A stretch of DNA of 64,000 nucleotides from Rhodocollybia butyracea (taxonomy: Eukaryota; Basidiomycota; Agaricomycetes; Agaricales; Omphalotaceae): assembly GCA_015501585.1 (NCBI GenBank), contig JADNRY010000002.1, positions 496,001 through 560,000 on the forward strand, written 5' to 3'. A model generated the notes under the pieces. The model made no database searches. It worked only from the letters and a program-made list of their open reading frames with translations, and had not been told where the DNA came from. A program made the position numbers and the translations under genes. Below are positions 22,401 to 34,110 of the stretch, in pieces (positions within the stretch are counted from its first letter, which is position 1; every line of letters begins with the position of its first letter).

Positions 22401-24232
22401 AGTCGCGACCGCTCTGGACTCTGGATACCGCTCCTCTGGAGACAATCCCTGACTGCAGTGGTACATAGTTGCCATTGATTCTAGCTTAATTGAACACCTT
22501 TGTACTTACTTTGAGATCCGTTATTTGAAGTGTGCTTAATTCTCTACTTGGTTAAGTTTGAACTTGAACTTCAAAAAGGCAACCTATCATATATCCCTAA
22601 GCGTCTATCGTCTAACTGGGGCAATACCAAAGTTGCCGCCCATGGGTACTGGGAAGTGGGCATGAGGGATTAATGCTTTTAGCGCTTTAGTACAGTCTCC
22701 TTGATGCAGTACTTAGGTACCGACTCGCCTGATAGGGGATGCCCACGAAAAGTATATTTTTGACTTGTAATGATTTATCACAAAATTTCGACATACCTTT
22801 GATGCCGCTAGTGCGCCTCTACTAGTCTCTGTTAGGCAGTAGTCGTGAAGGGACGATTGATATTTCTCGTTATCTATTGGAACACTGAACAGGATTAACG
22901 AGTGACTACCTCTAACACGACATGCATGTACAACATGACCAGGTATTGTAAAGCTTGTAGTTAGGTAGCCGTGATGTACGGACTATTCCCAACGTGTTGT
23001 GGCCTGGACTGGAAGTCACAAGCAACGAATTCTGCATACATTTTCTGAATGCTGAATACCTGGGTTTGTAACTTGAAGTGCCAAGTCCAAAAGTTTGGCA
23101 TACAGTACTTATCTTTCACGTTAAAACTGAGGATTGGACGGCCACAGTCCTGGCTTGAGGATTTGTTAGTAACGTCCCGAACAGTCATTCCTCATTAGCA
23201 AGCCAAGTGCTTCTTCTCTTTGGCTCCGACTCCCGCGATGCTGTAGCTTCCGGAATCGACATCTGGATTGGTGAGCTCATCTGTTATATTCGATGCTACC
23301 AATGATAATGTGGGTCAAATGTAGGTACACATCTCTTACTGGCTCAGTAAACCCCCCAGCAATCACGCTCAAACGCCATTAGGCAGATCATGAAAAAGAG
23401 TAGCGTTAGATTGCGAGCCAAGTAAGTATTAGACCCAAGTGAAAGGCTCGGCCAACAGCTTCGTCCTTGAATAGGTACGGCACTCTAATATGTTTTCATT
23501 ATGTGTCCCTTTCAGTAACGAATCCACGGTTTCGTTTCGACGGTCCCGCCCCACTACGCCAGGGTCTGTATACTGAGGTGGACAATCGCTCCACCTTGCT
23601 CCACTCGAATTTACTACGCACGAGTGCGCATGTAACGGACAAGACTTTTTGGAAAACGCGAATACTCTGCATTTGAGTCAAGACTTGCCGTTAAAGAATA
23701 AAAACGGGTTCTCAAAGGAACGCGTGCCTAGTACTATAGTAGACTCGCAAACTTTGAATATATGCATGGCCCAAGAAAGATTTGCACTCAATCGAGACAG
23801 AGTTATACGATGCAAACTGTTGGCTTTGAATTTCCATACAATGCAAGCTGTAGAATTATAACAGAGTAACACAAAAACATGGGGTTGTTATAGTCTTATG
23901 GACGTCTAAGTGGAGAAGGGAGGATATGTAGGTAGTGATGTACAAGAAATTCGAAGGGAAAAGAATAATGAGCGATGATGTTTCTGGTGATGCAAGGGAG
24001 AGATAAATGTATGTGATGATTGGAGTGGATGGGAAAGACGATGCAAGAGAAGTGGACAGGATTTCGTGGTCTGAATACAGCGTAAACGGGTACATGCAAT
24101 GATAACGATGCTAGAGCGACAAGAAAAATAGGAGATAGCGAGGGATGGTCAATGATCATCGTCCATTTTTTTTGAGTGATGTTGGCTATAGGCCGTCTAT
24201 GAAGTGAATATACAAGCAAAAAGGCGCGAGGT
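19478..24232. other. Gene-poor stretch of 4.7 kb
   Basis: I see no gene I can support. Many frames of 60-140 codons occur on both strands, but none has a known motif, a coherent exon series or a paralog in the window. Small local features only: a double CCACACTGGG repeat near 22081-22102, and runs of stop-dense AT-rich sequence at 22200-22600. The first 150 bases upstream of 19478 should contain the UCH promoter. Decayed repeats or non-coding transcripts cannot be excluded. Confidence 0.4.
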
Positions 24233-25130
24233 CTACCAGTGCTGCCTTGGTCGAGATTTCCGGGCGTATTCCTCCTGGTCATCCCACTCTACGTGAGCCT
24301 TGGAGACGCGCGATGAAATTTCGACAGGGATAGGTAAAGCTGTCGGTTGGAAATACATCTCGTATTCGAAGTGGTGTTTTCGACTTGTTGGAGATGAAGC
24401 GATACGTTGGGCTGAGCTTCGTTTGTGGACAGAGGAGGCAATGGAAGAGTCAGACTCGGTGACCCACCAGCCTTCTTCTGCGTCGTCGAAAGAAGAGTCT
24501 ATCGGAGATTCTTCGAATAGATCGGAGGAGCTGCGACGAGAAAGCTGATGGATGGAGGATGATAGGTCGTGGCACTGGGATTTCGACTTTGTCTTTTGTC
24601 GTACAGGAAACCCCGTAGAAGGCGACGAGACAAAGTTGCGAACGTGACTAGCGAACGAGGATAGAGCTGATGCGTTAGGAGGAGTTTGAAGAGGGATAGA
24701 AGCGGATGTAGAGCCGGACCTGGACAAGGCAGGCGGTACTGGGCGAGAAGACTGAGGTCGCAACAGTTTCGGCTGCGAAGAAGTATGATAGTATGGGCTA
24801 GTCGAAATCTGGTTTGGTGGTGCACCAGAAGGAATTGTTGCGGCCCAAGCAGCTATGCCTTTGTAGGGCTTACTGGCGTCGTGTACGGGGATGTACCGCT
24901 CGTCGTCGCATTCATCGTCGCTACTGTCGTGTAACGAGCCCAGGCGTAGAACGGGCCGTGAGTGCGATGGTTCACATTGTGGAGAACAAAATCTTGTTCC
25001 AGGAGAAGCCTAAAAAGAAAAGAAAAGAAAGTTAAGCAAAGATATTGCAAGACGGTCAACAAAGTAGACGTACAGTCCGACGACTGCCACATGAAATACA
25101 CCAGTTAACGTCGATGGCTGAGTAGCTCAT
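24233..25130 (-). CDS. Ecl1-like zinc-knuckle protein (putative lifespan/stress regulator)
   Basis: A 277-aa protein from exons 25130-25074 and 25009-24233, joined in phase 0. The first exon plus the start of the second give an N-terminal CX2C...CX3C zinc knuckle: Cys11 and Cys14 (NWCISCGSRR), Cys27 and Cys31 (RFCSPQCEPSH). This arrangement at the extreme N-terminus matches fungal Ecl1-family proteins, which are linked to chronological lifespan and stress or zinc responses in yeasts. The rest is disordered and Ser-rich (SLHDSSDDECDDERYIPVHD, KGIAAWAATIPSGAPP), ending HVEWDDQEEYARKSRPRQHW. The assignment rests on the Cys spacing and N-terminal position; the family is weakly conserved, so an unrelated zinc knuckle remains possible. 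Confidence 0.68.
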
Positions 25131-27930
25131 TGTGATCGTAGGATGGAGAGTTGGTTGCAGAAAGAAACCTTTCGGCGTCGTAGACAAGGGAGAAAAAACG
25201 ACATGCACTGGATTAAGAGCTTCGCTTTTATAATTACAAGTGGCATTCCTTCAAAAAAAGCTTCCTGTTCATCAAGCTGCATAGATCTCGATCCACGATC
25301 TGGGCCTTTATTTTCTCACATTATGTAAAAAAAAATTTTGCGCGGTTCGTCCAAATCTGGATTTTTCCAGATCTTTCTCATAATTTAAGGTTCCGTAACT
25401 ACCAAGTCCACTAGACTGTGTAAACTTGCCAGATTCCAGGCGCTCGGGCTAGAATCTTTACTTGGCATAGTGAGTACTAGCTGTATCCTCAGTTTTCTGC
25501 CTTTTCCTCGTAACATATCCCATTTACTCTCTCCTCTCAGCTCTGGTATGATTTTGCCTCATTCGGCGGAGCTTCTTCTTCGCTTCACTTCCAGCAGTTG
25601 CATATATCATATCAATAACATTTCCATCATAGCATCGAAGCAAGCTACCATGCTTTCATCGTGCGAGGTCCAAGCATGACTTGCCGCGACGCACAAAGTT
25701 CCACGAAAAAATCAGAACGCAAGCGAATGTATTGAGCCAGCACCTCTGCCAAGTTTAGCACATAGGGCCTTCAATCACCACCTGCCCCTGGTTTTTTTGT
25801 TTTTGACTTGGCTTTGTTCTTCTAAACGTCGTCAAGTTCTCGTTGTTGTTGACTTTGAACGCCTTGACATTTTCTTGTTTTCGTCAACGCTCTATCGCAA
25901 CTCTGTATCGACAATCATTTTACAGCGACAGCCGATTGTTCAACTCTAAAATCTCAACAGATTTTCCTCTGTTGCGCACACACGAGGGACACTTTCGGTT
26001 GCTGCGTCCTTCCGCCACCAGAGCGAGGCGACTAATACCTTCTCAAGTGCATACATGACGTTTGTCGCTTGGTCTTCGAGTGCATACACGAACAGATATG
26101 GGCCTTGTAGATCTTTTTTCTCCGAAGCTTATTCTTGTAATTAGCTCACGCCATTGTTCGTGCCGTTCTGATTTCCTTTTCTTCATTCTCAGGCCCTTGC
26201 TATTGAAATAGTTTTACTGAGGCTATTTCAGTCATCCATTCACCATTCGCTCCTCTATCGAGGCGAGGCTCCAGACTAGACTGGGACGTGGAGCTGAACG
26301 TGCCCCGAGATAAACATCGCTACTTTCTCCTTTACCAGCGTCTCCGTTTTGATCTTGCTTGCTGTGGGAGCCGATTGCTCTCTTTTTTTCTTCGCTCTGA
26401 CTGCCTGGGAACTACACACCGAGGGGTACCATGTCCTTAATTAGCAGCAAGATTCCTCGGAGCGCAAGAACTGTTCGAGTAAGAATACATTTGATATTCT
26501 CGCTGTGGGCAGCCACAGTAAGACTGGATTCGAGACCGCCCCTTCGATAAAGGAAGCTCAGTGTCTTTTCCCAGGTCGTTAGCAGCTTGACACCGTCTTT
26601 CCCCATGAAAGCTTCTCAGTCGTGATGATTTTCGAGTTTTCACAAGTTTTCAAGTGACTAAATCTATCAGAATACGCCGAAGAGTCAAGTATAGGACCCT
26701 CGCGCATCTTTATATTCTTTACCCGTCCTCGAGCCAAAAGTAGCAAATATCAATTATTTCGTGGTGGATTTATTTAATTGGGGGACGCAATCTGTCCTCT
26801 CATGGGATTAAAATTGTAATGATCAAAAGTTTCCACTCATTAATCGTTTGCGAGTACGTGCTTATTTATGTGCTGTGGCGAGTCTCGAGCATTTGTTGTT
26901 AACCATAACACTAATAGAATGTCGTCAGAATCCGATATGGTACCAAATTTGGCCCATGCGGTGTGATAAAATCATTCCTTCCATCCATGGATTATAGTAA
27001 CACGAGTGGGCGAGCGACTGTCGTCACTTGTGCATGATTAGCATCGTGGCACGATGCACTGCTCGGACGAAAAGGTTTGCACCCTCGTTACTCGAGTGAT
27101 CAGCAAGCCGCTGTCTGTGGCTGATCAGATGCAGAGGCGAAGCGATGTGCTGTTAATTGCTGTTCAACTCCAAGGGTATCAGATCGTCACCACCATCAAA
27201 CTTAGGTTTAGGGGGGCAAGCATTGATTAATGCTCATCGATAGTTGTTAAAGAATCATAACACTAGTATTCAACAGCATGAATCCACGTCGGTCCATCAT
27301 CATTTTCTGACATACATAGAGTCATCATCAAGGAGAAGATTGCTCGTGTGGGTCAACCGCTAGTATTAGACCGCCGCTGAAATGAAGCTCGATGTCGGCA
27401 TTTAATGTGGCCGGATGAAGTGCTCGAAAAAGAAACAACGCCTAAGCTTGCGAGTCTCTCCACTGAACAAGGTTTCTTTGGTAATTTGCCGTTGCCCAGT
27501 GCGCTGGCGGGGCCAGTTTCACTCACCTATGCATCTCCGCCGATAACTCTCACCTTCTTCGATATCACAATATATGGTGTTCCAAAGTAGGGCTGCTGCC
27601 TTCTAGAGCTCTAAAATTTTTAAAGGAGGGATTGCAGCTGTCGTAGACTTAGCGAACGTCATCGGCTTCCCTTCCACTTGTCCTTTTATCGAATGACTAG
27701 CTTGTGATGTGTTGACTTTTTTGGAAATGTGTTCGCCAGGTTATTTCCTCTCCAGGGCACTGGAACCACGTAGGCTAGTGCATGCTAGTGCCGAGTCGGA
27801 GTCGGAGTACAAGAGCAAATCCGCCGCTTCTCCAGCTACTGAAACAGTAAGTACTTGACAACGAGTGGGTGCTTAATTTTTAAATGAAGCGTCTACATCC
27901 CCCCCAAACCCTACGACACGACACTAGGAT
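25131..27930. other. Gene-poor, pyrimidine-rich region upstream of the Ecl1-like gene
   Basis: From about 25440 to 26640 the + strand is strongly C/T-rich with many TTCTTC and CTTC runs, as in long fungal promoters or leaders. Frames such as 25470-25679, 25843-26058 and 26412-26606 lack motifs. I see no repeat border or RNA gene. An unannotated transcript is possible but not demonstrable here. Confidence 0.35.
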
Positions 27931-27933
27931 CCG

Positions 27934-28193
27934 ATGGCTGATTTTCGGTTCTTGAAGGACGGAACCTACCTCTTCCAAGCTCAGTTGATTGACCTTTGCA
28001 CCCCCGATGAAGGTTAGTTAGCACCTCGTCCCAAAGACTAGATTAAAATATTAATGAGATCATTAAACTTCTTTCCTTCTCGTCATCCATCGTCACCCTG
28101 GACTTGAACTAGTCCCCGCCGCTCTCTTATGACTGAGCTAAAAATTTCAGAAGGGCGCTCTTGGGCCATCGTCGCGCCGTGTGGTTGGACCGC
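27934..28193 (+). other. Possible two-exon coding fragment
   Basis: An ATG at 27934 opens a coding-like stretch (MADFRFLKDGTYLFQAQLID then LCTPDE) ending at a GTTAGT donor at 28013. After a TTTCAG acceptor at 28150 the frame continues GRSWAIVAPCGWT to a GTAAGC at 28194. I find no convincing next exon or stop. The putative intron contains the tRNA-like sequence at 28097-28143. It may be a short gene, a relic or chance. Confidence 0.22.
28097..28143 (-). other. tRNA-like relic with A-box and B-box similarity
   Basis: On the minus strand a perfect D-arm (GCTC-AGTCATAAGA-GAGC, A-box-like TAGCTCAGTC) is followed about 30 nt later by a B-box-like AGTTCAAGTCC. The anticodon arm is missing, the T-stem pairs poorly, and the acceptor ends do not pair, so this is not an intact tRNA. 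A tRNA pseudogene or the head of a tRNA-derived SINE would look like this. Confidence 0.35.
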
Positions 28194-31100
28194 GTAAGCT
28201 TGGTTAAGACCTTCTAGCACATCGCAATGAAAGGTACATATATTCCTCCGATGTAGACGCGCGCAGAGCCATATCGATTCACCGTGGCTTGGGTTCCAGA
28301 CGTTGGTGATTTTATGAGCCCTATATTTAGCTGGAAATCAGCAAAAATAAATCAACATTTGCCAAGTGCCTATATACTAATACTGTGATCGATCCTTGAA
28401 AGTGCACGGCCAAAGGCGAGGAAAATTTTAAACCTTCATACACATTCAGTAAGAGTTTTAGATAGATTTATCTGGTGCAGCGTTCGTTCCTCATATAATT
28501 TGCACTATTCAAAGTTAAAAATTCATATACGTACTACTTGAGAGTCAGATTCAAATTACCACGAACTAATAATTCATAGAAATCTCCGATTTCGACGTTC
28601 CTTTATTAATTCCAGCAGGCGGGAATCAAGGCCTAAGGGAGGACCTACAAACATCGAGAATGCTAGGAACAATGGTCAAAGGACAATGACGAGCAAAAAT
28701 ATACTTCGCTTACATACGCCTGAGTATATGCGCTTCCTTTCTGGGCTTACTTTTCGTAGAACTATCGAGCTGTGCTGAGAGGTTTCCCAGCAAATTTTTC
28801 TCAGTCAGCACAAAAAACTGCATGCGAACTGAATGTGTTACCTTCGCGGGATCGTCTTGATTGGCTGATACCGCCATAATCAAAGCTTTCGAGAAAATCG
28901 GACCATACGGAACCGGATCCGACTGTCTCTTCAGTGGCGTCTGCCAGTCACTCAGTGACCATTAAGGCAAACATTACTTTACGCTAGAGCCTCCCTGGAT
29001 TACACAGCGGATCCGAAGAAAGCCAAGGTATCACGAGAAGACAGGTGGGCGTACCAGGCTGTCTACATATATCATTGCCTAAAATTTCTGAGGTGGCTCT
29101 TTGACTCTTGAGAGCGTTCTGGGCCATCGACTGCTGCATGTAACTGAGGCCCCAATCCTACGTCATGAGCTCCACTGTCCTTGTACTGCGCGATGGAGGA
29201 GGGAGGTGCTACTCAATGTAACTCCTCGAAGCGAGTTATCCTCATGGTCAGAATTTGGGCGTTCAAGAAGTCAAGAGACTTCAAAAGACCATAAAAACCG
29301 CTGCTATAGAGAAGAGTTCCTTCCTTTGACATCTACATATATATATTGACAGTGATGTCGAGGTGAGGAAGAATATATTTATGTGTCGAACGTTCTACCC
29401 ACATTCATCCTCGACTGAGTACGGAGAGCTACTTGGGGTTTTTGTATGTAACATTTTACACTGAACTGTTTGAAGGCCTCAATTCTTTTAATTTTATGAC
29501 TAAGGAACTCATATTCAAAGCTCAAGCGTCAGGTACACGTCTATCTATATGCTTTGAGAACTGTGATTTTCGTGAAGGCACTAGTAGAGGATGGACTTCT
29601 TTCTGGCGGTGCGTTGTGACAGACCTGGAATACAGTAAATATGTTGACACGATTAACGTTAGTAGGCTACCGGTGTTTCCTTATATCCATTGGGCTATTC
29701 AACGTCGTAGCTTCTTCTCTGCGCGTATACTTGCGCTACGGATCTCGAGCTGTCGCACCTGGTGGTGGACAGTAGGGTCGTACTAGTCTCGAACTCGAGG
29801 GCCTTCCAGACCGACGATGACTATATCTGGGTATACTACGCCGATATTTTTTTTTAGGGAGAGCGTGGAGAATAAGCGCCAAAGCGTAAGTCGCCATGGT
29901 GTTTCATAGGGAGAATGAGCAACAGATATGAGTGCGCTCGTATGTTGATGACTCCCCACGTTGGGGCTACTATAGCTAAGCAGAGTCGTGACTTAGACTT
30001 TTTGGGACCTCAAGTCAATCGAAAATGGATTGTCAGTATATTCGACGGCCAGGGAATTGTAACTTATTAGAATTAATACACTTACATACATAGATTTGCT
30101 CGCGAAAATCACATTTATTGCCTTCATCACTTGAGCCCGCAACTGAGCAAATTTCCCAGTGGCGCTATTTCATCGGATCCTTCTCGTGATTGAACGTTGC
30201 CAGGATGCCACTTGTAGAAGCTGCGAAAAAACTCATCCACAGATATTGAACTGTGATGGCGATAAAGTGAGACTGGGCATATTGACTTGAGGACGTGCTT
30301 GAGACAAAGAAGCAAACTGGCCAAGCCGACGTTAGCGTCTCCCTTTCCCTTTGGCCCATACACTCTTGGAACATAACAGAAACCTGGAAGTTCGGGATCA
30401 GATCCAATGCCCCAATCGAAATTTAACTTCGAAGTTCCGAGTCAAACAGGCCACATATACCGCTCGATGGAAATTTTGAAAGCCGCTGCAACTATTGTTT
30501 ATGTAGCCTGTGTCAGTCAGTTAATTCGCAGTTAGAAGTATCATAGTGCCATAACGGCTCTGGCAGCAAACATTATACCTCCTATAGTCATTATGCGCCT
30601 GACCCGGATTTCTCACAATCCCAGCGACTGCTGCTGGACCCATTGACAAGACAGCTGCAGCGAACGGTTGCGTTGGGATAAGATCCACAATCAAAAAAAA
30701 AATTTACTGCATTGGGCACTGAAGTGAACCCCCTGACATACCAAAAATTTTTGTGCATATCTTTACAGACTCGAATTGGTCAGCAGAAAATTTAGGTCAA
30801 GATGGATTAGGATTAGATTATGTATCAAGTAGAATGACACAGACAGTGAACGTCGAACTTACCCAGGGAAGTTTTTGATATGCGGTGATATCTAACCAGG
30901 ACTCGATAGGAGCAAGATCTGGTACCGGACTAGTCAATCTTACTAGCCCTCACGCCTCGCTAAGGGATGGAAGATCAACTGAGTAAATGCTGGATGTATT
31001 AAAACTATACATACATGGTAGGCGTCAGCACGTCAGCAGGTGCGAGTGGCTAAATAGATGGGGAGAATGGCATCGTGCACGAAAGAACGGCTTTCGATGC

Positions 31101-31435
31101 GATTACACAGGAGATCATGTTATCTGATAAAAATCAACGCGAGCCTGTCGCTCTGAGCTTAGGATCTGCTCGAACGCAAATCGGGTTTTGTCATGTATGA
31201 CGATCCCACACCCTTGTGCGCCAGCCTGGGTGTACCAGCAAGTGAAATTAGTAATCTAGGCCCGGCGTTCAGCTCCTTCCTTCTTTGCCAAGCACGAAGA
31301 AAATCTCTTTATTGCCAGTATTGAACGCGCGCGCGAGCTTGAGTTATTCAATATTGTAGGTAGATGTAATGAATATACTTTTGTATTTGTCTATACTGGT
31401 TGTTGATCTGGTGGTACCCAGTATGCGCGCGCAAC
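28194..31435. other. Gene-poor stretch with no supported gene
   Basis: Frames at 29101-29349, 29433-29786 and 30127-30407 are the longest, but have no motifs or clear splice partners. The stretch 30100-31050 on the minus strand has several short hydrophobic or Ser-rich frames near GT/AG signals and could hide a small multi-exon secreted protein gene, but I could not build a model. Nothing else is seen. Confidence 0.35.
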
Positions 31436-33766
31436 CTATTTCTCCCCCCAACCTTTGGGGAACAATGCCCAAACAGAAGCACCGTTGCGAATCGGGACCG
31501 ACTTGTTCTCTGTATCCTGAGTGAAAGAGCCTTCATTTATCTCTGCGTCCCCTTTTGGGTGGTTTGAGGACGTTACAGGGACTTCGATCATTTGTCGCTT
31601 GATGTTGACCCATCTCCCGAACCGGTGTTCCTGGCCTACGCCAGCGATAAGGAGAATTGGCCGAGCATCCATTCCTCGTTTCTTCGATGTGATAGTTTCG
31701 TGTGATTCTGCAGGATTAATTTTCTTGGCTCTGGAAAAAGTCCAGTCTGCGCCGGCCCAGAAGCTTTCCTCAGGCGTAATAAACTGCAGAGAATTTATCA
31801 CACCAGCACAAGGGATTGTAGAGAGGAGTGTGAATGTCGACAGCTGGCCCTCAACGTTTTTCTTGGAAGAGGAAGAAGATACTTTCCATAAACGGATAGT
31901 GCCATCGTATGAACCTTGATCGCGGGAAAAACAAGGGAAAGAAATCAGACCAGATATAACGAAACAATACGATGAATATGAATATCGTAGGGGAAAAGGC
32001 ATATATAGCAAAAAACATTGGCATATAGTACTCACCGCTAGCAAACATGTCTGAATATCTCAGAGATGCGAGGGCAGTTATCCATCGTGGATGAGGGGGA
32101 ATTTTGATTCCGTCTTCTTCGCTTTCATCTTCCTTTTCTAAAGGATCGTACAATCCATGAGCAACACCACATGTGAAGACAGGTTTTTTCTTCGACGTCG
32201 ACCATAGGCAGATGGAGCCACTATCTCCTCCGGTAAGGAAAGCGGTTTCGTCGATCATCGCGACACACTCTAATGAACCTTCAATATAACGATGCTCTTC
32301 CATGTCCTTCTTCTCCTTCTCCTTGACAACCGCTGCTTCAGAGTCATCATCATCAGAAGCAAGAGCGTCCATCTTCCCTTCCAGCACCTCCCTCAACTTG
32401 TCTCTCTTCGTTCTGGTTTCATGACCCAATGCAGCTGAAGAAGTGGCTCCGCCGCCACGAAAAACAAGCTGTGTTTCCTCGGGGACCTTCCAAAACCGAG
32501 CAGTTTTGTCACGGGCACCGACAGTAAGTAATGTTTCGGCAGGAGTGGAAAGTGGGTGGCGAGAGTATGTGGGGATTTTAGAAGGAGGAGCGGGAGAGGA
32601 GTAGATGGCCGGCTGTCGGCGAATGGAAGAAGTAGAAGAGATTGGGGGAAGAGTAGGTAAGGAAGGAAGGCAATCTAGTGCTAGAATCTGATCCTGGTGG
32701 CCAAATAGCGTCTCGATATAGCCCATATTTTGTGGGGGAGCAGCCGGAGATTTCTGGAGGTCAGAGGTGAGCGGAACGGCGGACGGTAGAGTCCAAAGCT
32801 TTACCGTTCTATCGAAAGAAGCGGTATATAGCGTGTGTGCTGAAGATGATGCGGCTGCAGAATTGGGATTTGTTCGGAAGGATAAGGACTACGGTGAAGG
32901 TTAACTCTTTAAAATCTATAGGGAAGAGCAGAACGTACCGAAATGCTATCCTTGTGAGCAAAACCGGTAATCCAGTGACAGACTCTGGCATCCCATATGC
33001 CCGCTCGGGAGTCCATAGAACCCGAAGCAAGGTAAGTGCCATCTGTGGTAAGGGCCAGAGACGTTACTGAGGATGTGTGCCCCTCAAATGAGGCACTGGC
33101 CTTTCCTTTTCCTTTTCCCTTGTTTTTCTGTGGATTAACTTTATACATGGCCCCAACCTTTTTGCCATTCTGAAGATCCCATTTGAATATATGGCCTTCC
33201 TTGCCCGCAGTAAAAAGATGATAACCTGGAGTTGCTGAAGATGAGGCGACCGGAGACGCTATAGCAGCTGTGCAAGAGAACCTATGGCCTTTCAGCCGCA
33301 ACTGAGACGAACTAGCCTCTGCAAATTCATCTGCTACAAATAGATGTACTTTTCCCTTGTACTGAGCACCTCGTAGCCTGCTAGATATCAGCTCTCTGTC
33401 AATTTCTGCGGCGTCAATGTCGCCTTGGGTAACCGCCAAGTCGTCTTTTATACCGTTGAGATATAATTGGGCTAGACGTAATCTCTTTTCTGCAGGCGTT
33501 TCCTCTGGATCATCCTCATCCTCTTGACCATCATCTACGTCTGGAGGGGCCTGTAGATTATCCTCGTCTCCAACGTCAGAAGTCTCGTCCGAATCGAGGT
33601 CTTCGTCGACACGTTTGCTTCTCGTTTTACCAGCTCTGTTGTTGGCGCTAGGTCCTGCTTTGGAGGTATGTCGTATCTTTTTACTTTTTCCAGAGCCAGG
33701 CAGTGAAGAAGACTCGGTACGCTTCCGTTTCCTTGGTTTGTTGGATGTGAAAAAAGAGTCGGGCAT
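31436..33766 (-). CDS. RRP9: U3 snoRNP component RRP9 (U3-55K), WD40 protein
   Basis: A 719-aa protein from exons 33766-32939, 32888-32036 and 31914-31436, in frame throughout. It has a basic nuclear N-terminus (MPDSFFTSNKPRKRKRTESS), an acidic stretch, and the diagnostic RRP9 segment ETPAEKRLRLAQLYLNGIKD. WD40 repeats follow: GYHLFTAGKEGHIFKWDLQN, SVTSLALTTDGTYLASGSMD (SRAGIWD), SAHTLYTASFDRTVKLW, LLTVGARDKTARFWKV, ETAFLTGGDSGSICLW, FASGSYDGTIRLWKV and a last GVGQEHRFGRW. RRP9 binds the U3 box B/C motif in the small-subunit processome and is needed for 18S rRNA maturation in the nucleolus. An acidic, Lys-rich insertion (DALASDDDDSEAAVVKEKEK) lies between two blades, making it longer than yeast Rrp9. 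Confidence 0.95.
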
Positions 33767-34110
33767 GGTTACTTATAGCATGGGCTCAAAATTTATAATT
33801 TTTGATTTTCGGTGATATGGACTAGACTAGCACGTGATTGAATCACCGAGGGCCGATACGTCCGACTCGGTCCGGGAGTCCGAGCGACTTCGAAATCGTT
33901 ACTCAGTCGCTACTTAGTCGTTACTCATCTCATACCCAGTTGGTGTCGGGATCGGAGAGCTTTTTTGTATAAAAAGAAAGGGAGGAACTGTGCATAGTTA
34001 ATCGACAAGAATCATCTGTTTATTTGCTTGGTATTTGCCTTTCAAGCCCGATTGACTTTTACTGATAGCCTCGATAGGTATATTCAGGCAACTCTGTACA
34101 TTTACTCTAC
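33767..34110. promoter_or_regulatory. Divergent promoter between RRP9 and nitronate monooxygenase genes, with a TATA-like box
   Basis: This is a 344-bp head-to-head intergenic region. A TATAAAAA sequence at 33968-33975, about 140 bp upstream of the + strand ATG, is a good TATA box candidate for the monooxygenase gene. The rest contains repeated ACTCAGTCG/TTACTCAGTC-like motifs at 33899-33935 of unknown meaning. Confidence 0.4.

Noticed and set aside
27045..27061. GCATCGTGGCACGATGC inverted repeat
   Set aside because: A 7-bp arm is too short to mean anything alone, and no associated gene or terminator was seen.
30127..30407. Two overlapping minus-strand frames that at first resembled the small secreted proteins (a Leu/Cys-rich stretch near a Pro)
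   Set aside because: Cys spacing and splice borders do not match the 12-15 kb gene pair, and no signal peptide exon could be found upstream.
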